Below are positions 1 to 11,605 of a DNA stretch of 64,000 nucleotides, in pieces. This DNA is from Lepidurus packardi (Eukaryota > Arthropoda > Branchiopoda > Notostraca > Triopsidae), in the NCBI GenBank assembly GCA_023053545.1, contig JAKZAN010000098.1, positions 1 through 64,000 on the forward strand, in the 5' to 3' direction. Positions within the stretch are counted from its first letter, which is position 1, and each line of letters opens with the position of its first letter. The notes beneath the pieces were generated by a model. It searched no databases and was not told the origin of the DNA. It worked only from the letters and a program-made list of their open reading frames with translations. The translations under genes and the position numbers were made by a program.

Positions 1-1
1 C

Positions 2-1252
2 CCCTACTTTATGAAAAACAAGAAGAAGCCTAACTCAGTGCGTGCCAACTTTGCGCTGCTATTCTTTGCCACCCTGACCAACTTCCGCCTCTATCAAATC
101 GTATTCAGCTGTCTCTGCGGAGTTGAGCTCTTCAGGTCCAGACTCGTTAATACCGCCAAGTTGACGCCCCTCAACATCTTAAACTGGGCAAACTTAGTGG
201 TCAGTGGACTTGCTGTTGCGGGATGTGTCATCATATGTGCTGAAAGTAGAGCCGTCCATAGCGTCTATTACTCGGCGATCGCATGCATTATCATCATAGT
301 TGTGTGTGTTTTGTTCACCATCCTTGGGTTCGTCAAGGATGAGTAATTTTTCGAAGATGACAATAAGTACGGGAAGAATGATGCCAAAGAAGTGCACGAA
401 ACTCATGAAGAGCTTGACGCGGGAACTAAGTATGAAGTCGGAGGAAGTGCCATTTTGAAAAGTAAATTCAGAGGAAATAAAGTGGACACCATGCAGAACT
501 TGCATGACGAAGATCGTGGGGACGTCCCTATCGAGAAAAGAGGAGCCTATAAAGATCCCCTCAGAGACACCAAAATAAGCGAACAACATCAGTTTGATCA
601 CGAAGGTAGTGACGCAGATCTTACCAAAGTCATCAAAGAAGTCGACATCAATGATAGCGAAACAGATACTATTCCAACACGCCCAGGACTCCGCAAACGA
701 AAAGAAAGGGTGCCTCTCCGACAAGACAAGACCTCTACAAGCCATCTTCTAGCTATCACCGAAAAAAAGGGCAATTAATAGGATGAAGAAAAGGTAGAGA
801 CAATCATTAACGATCTTAACTCTAACCGAGGCTCTGTCGCATTACCTCGCAACCTTGCACGTATACACCCAACTAACGAAGACACGCAGAGCATGGGTCC
901 TGCTGCCAACTCCGATAACAATGACACTGTTATTATCAAGCTACGAACAAAAGATCATAAAGGCCGTAGTCACTTTTCTTCGAAAATAGACGATAGCGAC
1001 TGTAATTCAAAGAACGGAGATGGGAACTCCATCGACCTTAACTTTATTGAGAAATTCTATCAACAAGATGGGGTGGACTTCAGCGAACCGTCGGTCGTGT
1101 ATGATGAGGTGTCACCGAGTCATTTCAACATAGAAAATCAGAGATTCGATGAGTCTGATATTTATAGCGACCAGCAGAACAACAACGGAAATAGTCGACT
1201 GAAACGAGAGTCGAAGCAATTCAGTTTAACTCAATTAAAACGAGCCTAATGA
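2..1252 (+). CDS. Multi-pass membrane protein, C-terminal part (5' end outside window)
   Basis: An open frame enters from the left edge and closes at TAA-TGA (1247-1252), with three in-frame TAA codons read as Gln (344, 776, 1247). About 416 residues are visible. The first ~110 hold two or three hydrophobic segments (roughly residues 15-40, 60-80 and 85-105). The remaining ~300 are hydrophilic and rich in Asp, Glu, Lys and Asn, as expected for a long cytosolic tail. I do not recognise the family. The ATG at 11 is probably internal, because the frame is open to the edge and a membrane segment begins almost at once. Confidence 0.75.
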
Positions 1253-1382
1253 GAAAAGGGTACTGATTGATTTTCCAACTTACTTTTCGAGAGTAGATTC
1301 AACATTAATCTAAATACTTAGGACTATCAAGTAGAGAGTAGAATAGAGGCATGACTTCAAAGCAATAAAAATATGGAAGTCT

Positions 1383-2612
1383 TCATTGATGAGGCTACAC
1401 TATAGAAATCAATCTATTGTAATCAGGCTTTTCAGACCTGGTCATTTTATTTATGACACTCATGTACTCCAACCATTTTGGATGTTTTTTGTACAGCTGC
1501 TGCAGTGTTAGGCTGGTCCTGCTCTTTATCATCTGTTCCCGGTTGAAGCCCTGCCACGGTAGTTCTCCGTTCAATAGGTAAAGAGCCAAATATCCAACAC
1601 TCTATAAATCATCCTTTCTGCCTTATGAAATCAGCCGCAACTGGTTATTGGATCCGAAGTCCATCTGATTGTAACCCGTGGAGACAACTTCAACTTGATT
1701 GCCTTTAGAGTCGACATACCTTCTTGCCTCCTTAAAGTCTATGACCACCAACTTGGCCTCATCCGTGAGCATAAAGTGTTCTGGCTGGATGTTCCGGAAA
1801 AGGTAACCACATTCATGGAAAAATTCCATAATCTTAATGATGTCAACCAAAATCTTATCGAACGGGAGTTCTCGAATACCCGACCTATTTTGTTCCAGGA
1901 TCATAACGTTGACATCAGGCTATGTAACGTCAAAGATCTTGTTGATACAGGGCCAGCGAGCCTTCACGATATTTTTCCAGAGTCTATGGTAAACTTCCAC
2001 TTGCGAGTCAATCGTTCCGGAGTCTGTAGAGTACTTAACAATCACCTTTTTCGATGTTTTCTTGTGATAGCCAAAATAATGAGGTGCTAAGTCTCCTTCC
2101 AGCTTGTAATCCTTGAGGTATGGTTGTATTGCATTGAGTGGCAAAAGTTGCTTATTATACTTGCTGTTTCCCTTGAAGGAATCCTCGAATCTTCTAGACT
2201 TAGCGATATCTTATGCTCTGTTGTTTCTATCCGAGCGAGCAGGACTAATCTCTCGTGGTTTGATAGCGAGGGGTTCTTAGAACTTGGGCTTGGTATAAGC
2301 CTCGGGTTCATCGTCTTCGTGTATACTTTCATGTGTCTTGCTTTTTTTGAAAGAGGAACTTCGGAGACCAGTCTTCAGTTCCTGAAGCTCTTCGCGGATC
2401 TTTTTGATTTCGTGGAGAATTTGTTCCTGAAATGGGGCACTCTGCAGATCGATCTTTTGGACCCTATGTTCGAGGTACTTGATTTTGTCTGGAATGGTTA
2501 TGGGTTTCTGAACAGACCTGGTGGGCTCGCGGGCAGGCTCTGGTGGCACTTCCTTTTTCTTTTTTGAGGCCAGCAGGATGTTCCTGCGGATGATATCGTT
2601 GTTCTTACTCAT
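1383..2612 (-). CDS. CK1-like kinase-fold protein, probably catalytically dead
   Basis: Intronless, 409 aa, with in-frame TAA and TAG as Gln. Residues ~1-110 are basic with a coiled coil; the kinase-like domain runs from ~residue 160 to the end. The order of motifs fits the casein kinase 1/VRK group: a VIVK lysine near residue 190, then FRNIQPEHF where CK1 has HRDIKPENF, DFKEARRY where CK1 has DFGLAKKY, then RKDDLQSVGY and NGELPWQG, which closely follow CK1 signatures. The catalytic Asp of HRD is Asn and the Gly of DFG is Lys, so phosphotransfer is unlikely. A scaffolding or regulatory role is inferred. Its 5' end faces the 3' end of the DsbA-like gene on the same strand. Confidence 0.85.
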
Positions 2613-2679
2613 AGAGAAATATTAGTTACAGTTTTACTCGGACATAATCGACTGCATACAGTAAAATCAAGATTAACAC

Positions 2680-3416
2680 TCACACAGTGTTCTTCTTCAG
2701 AAATTTGATCCATCCTTCTCCTTCCCAATCTTCAGCCCCATCGACCAGCACTCCGTTGGCAAAGAACATGGGAGTCCCAGAAACTCCTAGCACTCCAGTT
2801 GCGTATTTCCATTCAGCTCGGACGCGGGTATCTTGTTGGGAGCCGGGAAGCATGGCGCGGTATAACTCCTGCTTGTCAACGCCCTACTGTAATGAGTCGA
2901 TTGATGAAATGGGAGTTGTGATTTTAGATATGATGCGAACATAGAAGTAGAAAATAATGTCTTGGGAGTTTGGCTTACGATTTGTTCGGATATTTCCTCT
3001 GAGAAAGCTTCCAAAAACTCTTCTATCGGTCTGGATCGCCACTTTCCTTCCTGAAATCGCTCTTGTTCCTCCAGTACATATCCAATATACTCAAGTCCTG
3101 CTCTGTTTCCCAAACTCTCCAGCACATAGTACAACCCTTGGTGCACTTTGAACGAGTAAATGTGGTACGGCAAAGGGAACGATCCAAATGTTACTCTCAA
3201 ACCAAGTCCCGAAGACACTAGTCTTTCGAATGGGCCCAGAACACTCTGAAGAGTGTCATGCGATGCTTTGGAGTCAGGACCTAAAAGATCGAAAAGCCAG
3301 AAGAAAATGATAATTGAGAAGAATATTACAGAGAAGATCGTAAAAGGCACGAATGTGGAGACGGGCTGAGGATGGGCCGATGGTGAGACCGTAAGGCTGA
3401 CTGGGGATTGGTACAT
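2680..3416 (-). CDS. DsbA-like thioredoxin-fold membrane protein (one intron)
   Basis: Exons 3416-2979 and 2886-2680, phase-0 intron 2978-2887 (92 nt, GTAAGC...ACAG); the second exon opens with TAG read as Gln. 214 aa. One hydrophobic anchor lies at residues ~21-46. The rest resembles DsbA/thioredoxin_4 proteins: an FPLPYH stretch followed by helical segments, then a GVSGTPMFFANG strand carrying the cis-proline loop and a C-terminal helix. I see no CXXC, so it is probably not a disulfide oxidoreductase. Divergent from the helicase gene, with starts 300 bp apart. Confidence 0.75.
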
Positions 3417-3716
3417 ATTGGGAAGCCTAAGTGAAGGAAGCCAAAAGAAGAAGACAGAAAAGTATGAGTTTGTATTGCATGTGATTGGAATGGAAGCGAA
3501 TAAATGTTTGTGAATGAGAATGAAAATATTTAGCTGGCGGAGCGGATGAGGACGAAATGACTAAGGAATGATAACTATGGCTGCTATTTGGTTTCTCGAG
3601 AACTTGGGTCTATTAAATCAAGCGCCAGTCTAACATACAAAAAAGAGAATTGAGCACACTTGCCATGCAGCCTTAAATCACCCAATACATCCATCATAAT
3701 AAATATACCTCCATCC
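3417..3716. other. Divergent intergenic region, no gene seen
   Basis: 300 bp between the starts of the DsbA-like gene (leftward) and the UvrD-type helicase gene (rightward). AT-rich stretches near 3650-3710 could hold the helicase promoter. No RNA gene, repeat or convincing small reading frame was seen. Confidence 0.5.
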
Positions 3717-5387
3717 ATGAACACTCGCACAAAGACTCGCCACCTCTCCTCCTAGCAAAAAGCTATCCTCCACGCTGACCTAGCCGGCAAGGTTAGCATT
3801 ATCGCTGGCCCTGGCTCCGGTAAGACTGAACTTCTTTTGAGAATCCACGAGCAGATCATCCGAAAAGGCTCAAGTGTTCTTATGCTTGCCTACAACAATG
3901 ATGCAGTTAAGTCTTTCAAATAGCGTGCAAGCTTTAGGAAAGTTGAATCCTAAGGGTAGAATGCAGATAATTATGAAAGGGGTCAGGAAAAAGCAGTGTA
4001 TGGTGAAACCAGGATGTCCACGATCCATGGTTTCTGGTACTCAGAGATCTGCAAACATATGCTGCAGAACAAAGGATGCGAGATGATCGTATTGGACAGC
4101 AAAGACTCAGAAGACGTACCGAGGCTGGCAGAAAAGTTGAAGATGAGTCCAAAGGATTATTTGAATCAGAGCCGCAACGTTTGTTACATCAGTTTCGATG
4201 AAATGATCAGCATAGCCGACAGAGAGTTTCGGGATCCCGACGGACTCTTCAAAGCCCGACTACCTAAGTACGACTATATTCTGGTTGACGAGTTCCAGGA
4301 TATGGATATCAAGAGTTTTGGACTCCTATTCCAGCACTATAAACATTCCAATATCTGCGTTGTAGGCGATGAGGATCAGTCAATCTACTACTACACACGC
4401 AAAGTCCATAAAAACAACTTCATTCTCTTTCTCAACACCTTTCCTGAAGTCAAGACCTATAGACTACTCCAGAATCATCGGTCCACTTCTTGTATCGTAT
4501 AAATCAGTAAAGGACTCATCAAACTTAACCCTCACCGAGATCCCCACAAGGAACTGTTCAGCAATCGTGAAAGTTAGATTGAACCAGTCTTTCGTATCTA
4601 TGAGTCTAAAGAGATAGAAGCTAAGGAAATTGTGAAGATCATAAAAACCTTGAGGACTTCAGGTGTCAAAATGAGCACCATTGCGATCTTATGCAGGGTG
4701 CACAGACAGATGTCTGCATTCAAAGTGGAGTTGACTCGGAACAGGATCTAGTTCGACGACAAGAGCAAGAAAGTAATGGAAAATATGAAGGTCAATACGA
4801 TCATCCTAGTGCTGCGAGCAATCATCAACGAGAAGGATTTCGTTGCAAAGGATCGACTTGCTCATACGATGGGTTTAAATGCTGGCACCTTGTTAGCTTT
4901 GCTTAACAACCTTGCTGAAATGCGAGCTAACCTACAGGCAACAAGGAAAATAAGTAAACTTGTCCGCAAAATCGTGGCCTTCTTAGGGTTTTCTGAGGAG
5001 TAAGATGCAGACCTCTCAGAGTTCATGCACATTATAGACATCAACTTCAAGATCGCCACAGAAGGAATTCAGGACCAAATCAGGAAGGTAGTCAGAAAAG
5101 ATTTGATTCCTGGCGACGATAAAAGACTAGGCGCTGACCATGTGAAGCTCATGACCTGCCACTCTTCTAAAGGGCTGGAGTTTGACATTGTGTTTGTAGT
5201 GGGGGTCAGCGACGAAAACTACAGGGCGTTCAGAGATCCATGCAGATAGGAAGAGGAGATCAAGGTTCTGTACACAGGGATGACGCGGGCGAAGAACTTT
5301 CTGATGGTGAGTTGCTGGGGGAGAAGTGCGGAGTTCGCGCAGGGGCTGTTCTAAGAAGATATTGATATTGGGTAAGAGAATGGTTGA
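3717..5387 (+). CDS. UvrD/Rep-type superfamily 1 DNA helicase
   Basis: Intronless, 556 aa, with several in-frame TAA/TAG codons. It starts at ATG 3717, a few residues before a Q-motif-like LSSQQKAIL. Helicase motifs occur in order: Walker A AGPGSGKTE (~residue 30), Ia LAYNNDAVKSF, motif II VDEFQDMD (~residue 190), motif III GDEDQSIYYYTR, motif V TCHSSKGLEFD and motif VI LYTGMTRAKNFL. This is the UvrD/PcrA/Srs2 family of ATP-driven 3'-5' DNA translocases. It is shorter than bacterial UvrD (~720 aa), mainly in the 2B region and C-terminal tail. The UAR codons show it is resident in this genome and not bacterial contamination. Repair or recombination in nucleus or mitochondrion is inferred; no clear targeting peptide is visible. 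Confidence 0.92.
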
Positions 5388-5401
5388 TGGTGTTTGAGTG
5401 C

Positions 5402-5854
5402 TCAGACGATGATTCTGAGTAACCGACACAATTATCGAAAATATTCTTCTTCTATAGATTCCATCTTTTCAAACATTTTCTGCTTCGAACACTTCTGGAT
5501 GAAGTTCTGGTAATGCGAGTAGTGCATGTGCGACCCAACCGATTCCTTTGTCGACATCCACTCGTTATGTATCCCTCCCTCTTTCCCGCTGCTTCCTCCA
5601 TAAAAGGTCCCTTCCTAATGCCGCCCGTTCTTCTTCACTCTTAATCCCTATCGGCTGTTCGTCACCATCAGATCCCGGAACTCATTGTGCCCCGACGCAC
5701 AAAGCTCTTAGGAAGGGCGAGTTTCGGTTGGCCCTCTGGAGACGCATCGACGAATGTTGATCCTGCGTGCAGCTTCTGAAGTGGTTGGACATCCACGGGA
5801 GAGCAGTTTTCTGGAGCTGCTGTAATGGCTACGTTATTTTTTGAGCATGAACAT
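5402..5854 (-). CDS. Small hypothetical protein; reading frame ambiguous
   Basis: An uninterrupted 150-codon frame runs from ATG 5854 to TGA 5404-5402 using TAA/TAG as Gln, and ends in a hydrophilic helical tail (…MFEKMESIEEEYF…). It is convergent with the helicase gene. The two other leftward frames are also unusually open. One of them, with a possible 34-nt intron of sequence GTTCC…GATAG near 5670, gives a different plausible C-terminus (…HALLALPELHPEVFEAENV) ending at TGA 5471-5469, but lacks a clear start codon. I cannot decide between them and recognise no domain. Confidence 0.4.
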
Positions 5855-6095
5855 GTGTGTTTGGAGGTTGTTATGGGCGTGCTATGATGGTAGATTGGTG
5901 TTTGAGGGGTGAAGGGATGTAAGGCTCAGCAAGATGGGTTACGATTTAAAAATATGATTGTGATTAGATAGTGTTTTCTTTTTTAGAAGGTGTGTAGACA
6001 CACAGAATTGGAACACTCCACGGATCTCATTCTCTCTGGTATGCGCTATGCTTTGTATTTATAATTTACTTATGCCCTTTGATTCCCTTTGCTCT

Positions 6096-7510
6096 ATGCT
6101 CACTTAGAACAACCCCCACGCCATCCGCATCTCCCCAGACCTCTTAATCACAAACTTTCCCGTCGACCTAGCATCAAACCCCTACAAAATCATTCTCCAG
6201 AAACTCATAGCCACAGGGCTTCTAAACTCTCATCTCAAAATAGGACCTAGGAACTTCCAAACCCAGGACGAATGGTGTGTCCTGCTTTCGATGCCACTTA
6301 ATTGGGTTTCTTAAATAAGCTTCTACAGCGCTTCACTATGTTCTCTGGACTTCCTGCCATGGATAGACACTGAAGGAGTCAGAACGATGAGCTTTTTATA
6401 TTGCTAGGAACTGACAAATATAAGCGGCCTCGGCTAAGGTTCTTTCCTCAGACTTGAAAAATTGCTGCTGAGTACTTGTATTGCCTTCATAAAATGGCTG
6501 TAGGTCAGTGTAACGAGGTGGACTGGAAGAGTCTGAAGAATGCGAGGTTGCCGAAGCTTCACACTTTAAGTCTAAGTACACTTTTCTAGATGGTGATACC
6601 TGATATGTGATCTAATTCTTTCAGCCAGCGCCAATCTGAACAACATCGAATTTCTTTTGCTGATTGAGACTCCAATGCTCAGCTTTCTCTAATTAGGTAA
6701 TTTAGATGTTCTCTTTTCGCCAAGGTCTGAATCAAATCACTGATATCACGCGTCTATCGCCCCATCTCAATACTCTCCAACTTCAGGATTTAGGTCTATG
6801 TACTTGCTATCTTCCATTCACATACAACCAATGATTTAGCCGGCAACAATCTCTCTTCAAGCGTTCATACCCTTGCCGCTGCATCCCTTAAGTATCTGCA
6901 AAGACTCAATCTCAGTAAACCCAAACCCAAATATCGTAGACGCCTGTAATATTCCATCTATAGATTGGATCTCATCAGCTCGACTCCCCCAACTCACTTC
7001 ATTATAATTAGGTACTCATTATTGTTGGACTTTGATTTAAGGTTCTAATGAGATCGTTTCAGTGAGAGCCCTCGCGTCTGCATGGCTGCCAGAGCTGAGA
7101 GTGCTGTGCCTGTGTAACCAGACTTTAATAAATACCTGTTACATGAACACAATATAGAGAGGAACCCCATCAGCAACTTGAGACCACTTCTTTTCTGCAG
7201 CTTGCCAAAGCTACGCGTTCTCGCTGTGAGTAATAATTTTAGTTTTATGCAAGGACTAAATGGCTGCTCGAAATAAGTGAAGCTAATATGTAGACTAGGA
7301 TTTGCGAGTCTAACCTCGATAAAGATTGACGGTACATTGTGTTGCTACTGGCCTGGAGAAAATATAGATTTGCACTTGCGAGAATATTGTCGAATGCGAA
7401 AAGCGGTATTGAAATGCTGTGCACGCAGCACAGATCCGCCCCAGAAAGTCTATGCTGAAGTATTCCTCAACGGGCCCTATACTTTATACCATGCAGCCTC
7501 AATCTTTTGA
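6096..7510 (+). CDS. Leucine-rich repeat protein with seven very short introns
   Basis: From ATG 6096 to TGA 7508-7510, 378 aa after splicing. Introns at 6472-6503, 6576-6624, 6697-6724, 6794-6839, 6915-6963, 7012-7041 and 7114-7157 (28-49 nt, all GT-AG, all phase 1) sit at nearly the same point in successive repeats. Each joins a repeat end such as LxxLxLS to the next repeat's N-x-I start. The exons encode at least six LRRs of the SDS22/ribonuclease-inhibitor-like kind (LEKLLLS, LHTLSL, LNTLQLQDL, LQRLNL, LRVLCL), followed by a C-terminal cap. The N-terminal ~80 residues are non-repetitive. The role is unknown; LRR proteins mediate protein binding. The intron-per-repeat pattern suggests growth by exon duplication. 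Confidence 0.85.
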
Positions 7511-7885
7511 ACAATCAAAATTAACAGAGAATTAGAATCTTTATGAGTAATCGTTCAAGTGTCTTTGGTTATCAACTTGTTTCACAATTGGAGATCGTCT
7601 TTGTCAGGCACGCGGATAAATAGCAACTCCATCTTTCTGGCTCCCACACTCTCCCAGCCTCTAAAGGTTTGAAAGCAACTGATGTGAAAACAAATCTTTA
7701 TTTGGTATTTAGAGTTTATTTTCACTCCGCGAAGGCACTGAGTAGTCGCTCCATCCCGGCCCCCCACGCTCTCTTACTGAAGGGCACAACAGACTGGGTC
7801 TCCTGCTCCAGTTGGATCTTTATTTATTATGAGGGCTCATATTGCTGGCTATAAATTGTAGTGCATAAATAATTAAATTTCCCTG
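7511..7885. other. Intergenic, no gene seen
   Basis: 375 bp between the LRR gene and COG2, both rightward. A weak leftward frame (7582-7767, about 60 codons) has no recognisable features and no coding-like composition, so I leave it out. The AT-rich stretch 7840-7880 is the likely COG2 promoter. Confidence 0.4.
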
Positions 7886-9667
7886 ATGCGAGCACTCGAT
7901 CATACTGACTTCGACGTGGCGACGGCCCTGTTGCCTTATTGCAAAAAATCTCTGCAAGAAATTCTACCGAGCACTATTCGTGTTGCCTCCCCTGTGGAAA
8001 GGGAAATCGATTTCGTGCTTCTTTAGAGTCAGCTCGACTAATTTAACGAAATTCAGGCCAGAGCTTGTGAAGAAATCGTCCAGATTGTGGATGATCACTT
8101 CGATACTTTCTGCCATATTTCTTCCTAACTAGACGCAGTCCAGGAAAAGCTTACAAAAACTGGATCGCTCTATAATCAGTTGCTGCTTGAAATCGATGAT
8201 TCTAAAAAGCATGCACTCTCGCAGGAAGGTCAGCTTCAAGTCTTAGTCGAGCAGGCAGAGGTCGTTGAGGCTGAGCGAGTACTCCTCGGCAGATGGGAAG
8301 CCTATGGGGAATTCCTAGAAAGACTAAATGATAAATTTGAGTCTATGCGAGAGGGCAATTGGAGAAGTCTGACGTCCGGATAGAAAAATATTTTGGTAAA
8401 GTTTTGCTGGAAAGCTGACACTATGAAAAAACTCGTCAATCATCCATTGTTGGCCAGACACTTAAGGCCCTACTTGCTCACCGAGATCATTGACTCTTTG
8501 GCCCAAGAGATAGAGAATTACCTGTGCGACCAGCTCACACATCTAATATTCAATAACGCCTTCAACATGCGAACTGAGGAGGTCCTGCGGGTCTGCTTTG
8601 AACAGCTCGGCAAGCAATAACTCTATTATGACATCATAGAAGAACACCTGGTCCTCAACTAGTTAAGAGTTGTGGAGTCCGAACTACTCTCTCAAAAGAC
8701 CAATATCATCTCAGGGAAAGAGGAGCAGCATTTGAACCTTTTCTTCAAGAACCTCTTTACTCTTGTGCAAGAATTGCCAGAAGGCTACCCAACTGCCCGC
8801 ATGTCTCGACTAGTTACAAGTTTTCTTTCCAAAAAATAGATGAACTTCCTCTATACCTATACATTGCCTCACTTCCCTGTCAGTTACAATTATTTTACGT
8901 CGAATCTGCAACTCCTCAGGGATCACAGTCTTGCACATCAGATCCAGTCCCAGCACAAGTGGAATATCAGAATGTGGGCTGATGTCCGAGTACAGTAGAT
9001 ACTCAAAAAGTCTTCCAACGATGATCTCATAAAATGGCTCGACATCATCTTCAAGCCTTCGACCGTAACGCATGGTACAAAGGCTAAAATGGTTAAGCTT
9101 GCCCTCACTATCATCGCTAAATACTGCATATCGGCTCGGCTGCGTGCCTACTCAGAGCAATAATACCCAAAGGTTATCAGCAAGATGGTTTAGTACTCTT
9201 CAGAAGTGCCTCTGCGACTTGAGCAGTATCTAAAGTAGCGTTGTGGAATCGAGACAGGCGAAATCACAAGCAAAATAGTGGGTTAGGTTGCTTCCAAACT
9301 TAATGAGGCTTTAGATTAGTTCATGTGCAATCACTTAAAATTTGTAATCAATAGTTGTGTCGGGTCCTTCTAAAACGTCAACGCTATCCTCAGCAAATTG
9401 ATCAGTGGCAAGGAGACCTCCCACAGTAGCCAGACGGTGTTTAAGGCTCTACACTCACACTTCAGAAACCAGCCTAGTCTCAGTGCTGCTGCGAAGAGTA
9501 AAGTAGGACAGTATGTGAGGGGACAAGTGAGACACAAATATAGGCAGTTGCGTGAATAAATTCGAGAGGCGTCACGGAGAACTTTGACCAGTGAACAAGG
9601 GCGAAAAGTAGAGGAGTGCATGAATGGGGACGAGTGGCGACTATTTGAAGAAGCGGATGCTTATTGA
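7886..9667 (+). CDS. COG2: Conserved oligomeric Golgi complex subunit 2 (COG2)
   Basis: Intronless, 593 aa, with about 18 TAA/TAG codons read as Gln. The N-terminus carries the COG2 pattern: a short DFDV motif, a stretch on the order LLPYCKKSLQEI, then a long coiled coil containing VDDHFDTFCHISSQL, matching the family's 'LINxDYxDFVxLSTNL' block. The rest is the all-helical rod typical of CATCHR tethers, with a basic C-terminal helical region. COG2 is a lobe-A subunit of the octameric complex that tethers retrograde vesicles at the Golgi. The family usually has ~700 aa, so this copy is somewhat short at the C-terminus. Confidence 0.75.
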
Positions 9668-9723
9668 TATGGTGAAATGAACTACGAGATGTATATTTAA
9701 TATGAATGCTTCGAAATCTTAAT

Positions 9724-11331
9724 TCAGTCTCTCTCTTTTCGAGACAGAGATTCATCCAGATAGTGTTTGGCACTCCTTTTATGACGGACTTGTCCGTAGA
9801 TCATGCGGATCCGATCGTTCCTTTGTTCCAATATCCGTTCAACTGATCGCTTCCGTTTCTGTAGGCGTTCTTCCATCTGTCCTGGCTGCTGCAGCACGAT
9901 CTGCGGCACCTTCTTTATACCCTAATTGCTATTTTCATGTTGGCGGTTTGAAATCTAGACCATCTTTCTTTTAATATGCGGCAGAGGCCTGGCGTCATGA
10001 TCATTGTTGGTGCTGACTCGAGAATCTGGGATCGGCGCAGTCACGTTTTTATTTTCCAGAGAAAGAGCGGACATATTATTGGTTCTGACTCTAATCTTCA
10101 ACGGACTGTAGTTGGCCTTTGGAAGCCTGTCTGGCAGCAAGTTCAACTTTCGGGGGATACGTATGGTGTTCATCAGCCCACTAATCACCTCATCTACCTC
10201 CGTTATCTGGTTGTTCATTCGTTTTTTTATCATAGGCAGCGCAAGCAGTTGTTCTATAAAAGGTTTAGGCAGTGAGAATGATGGTATAAGATGATTTGTA
10301 CCACAAGAAGGCCTGCGCGAAGGGTCGACTTGCAGCAACATAGAGAGCAGGTGGTGTAGCTCGAAGGAGTATGATTTCGAAATCTTGGAGTAACTGCCTT
10401 TGATGACTCTTTTATATAACCCCTACATGTCATTTGCCCTGAAGGGTGGTTTCAAAGCACACATTTCGTAGATTACGCACCCGAGAGACCAGATATCGGA
10501 TTTGCTATCGTAAGGCTTATCCTACCAGACCTCAGGGCTTGCGTAGTATGGCGTGCCTGTCTGAGTATAGAGTAATCCCTTCTTGGCGACTTTGGAAACA
10601 TTCATATCGCCAAGCTTCGCAACTGCTTGTTTGGTCAGGAAAATGTTAGCAGACTTCATATCTCTGTGTAGGATTTTGAGATCATGGAGAGCTTTAAGCC
10701 CGTTGATGATATCGTAAAGACTTTTCCAAATGGTGTCTTCGTCAAACTGACTGTTGTTTTTCTGGTGCTGGGTGATTTTCTGGAACAGATCTCCATCGTC
10801 ACAGTATTCCATTACTATACTACAATTACAACGGAGAAGCCTACAACCGCAGACCCATCGAAAACAAATACCAGGAATCCGGCATGCCGAAGAAGCAACT
10901 GAATAGCATTTCTAAGCCCTGCAGACCTGTGCCGATCTCCAGCTTCACTTATTCTGTTGTCTTAAGCACAAACCATCATCCTGCTGTATGCGTTTCGTTT
11001 TCGATGCGTTCCAACAGCGTTTTGCTGGCCCTCACTTACTACTAAGCCCTTTCGGGAGGCAGAGAACTTGTGTATGATTTAACAGTTACCAGAGCATGGT
11101 GGCGCTTTCGTCGAGGAAGACCTATTTGTAGCCGATGACGTTAGGGTGTCGGATGGATGCAAGTATACGAACCTCGTTGAGGGCATTTTCCTTCTCTTTG
11201 TCAGAAAGATTAAGTAGTTTGACCTTTTTAAGGGCGTAGACGGTCTGGTCTTCATTGCGTGTAACTTTATAGACGATACTATAGGCACCCTCGCCGAGCT
11301 TCTACAGCACGGTGAAGTTTTTCAGCGACAT
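9724..11331 (-). CDS. NEK-family Ser/Thr kinase (270-nt intron)
   Basis: Exons 11331-11090 and 10819-9724; intron 11089-10820 (270 nt, GTAACT...TTGTAG), the longest seen here. 445 aa. Kinase domain residues ~1-265: Gly loop [17 protein letters not shown] lysine, [10 protein letters not shown] catalytic loop, GDMNVSK in place of DFG with the Asp kept, and the NEK-like [12 protein letters not shown] and [14 protein letters not shown]. The C-terminal ~180 residues are basic and disordered. NEKs act at centrosomes, basal bodies and cilia and are expanded in ciliates. Starts head-to-head with the gene at 11606. Confidence 0.92.
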
Positions 11332-11605
11332 GTTTTAGACCTTTAATTGATTTTTAATTAAATTAGTACAGGCAAAGCTATTTTATTCACTTAGTCTGTA
11401 GTGCAGCTTTCGCAATCCTTCCCCAGGACTTCTATTGATTAAATTTTCTTCTGCAGGGGTTTCCCAGACTTCGGCACAAAACACAAAGCTTCACTATTTG
11501 TGTCTGTATGTAGCTTCAACACCCTGCACTGAATTAATGTGTCTGCCTAACCATTATGAGCAACGACTGGTGGCATGTCAGTCTGCACGTAACTAATTAG
11601 TAATT

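Noticed and set aside
10684..10902. 72-codon rightward frame over the NEK intron and exon edge
   Set aside because: It overlaps kinase coding sequence on the other strand and has no recognisable features.
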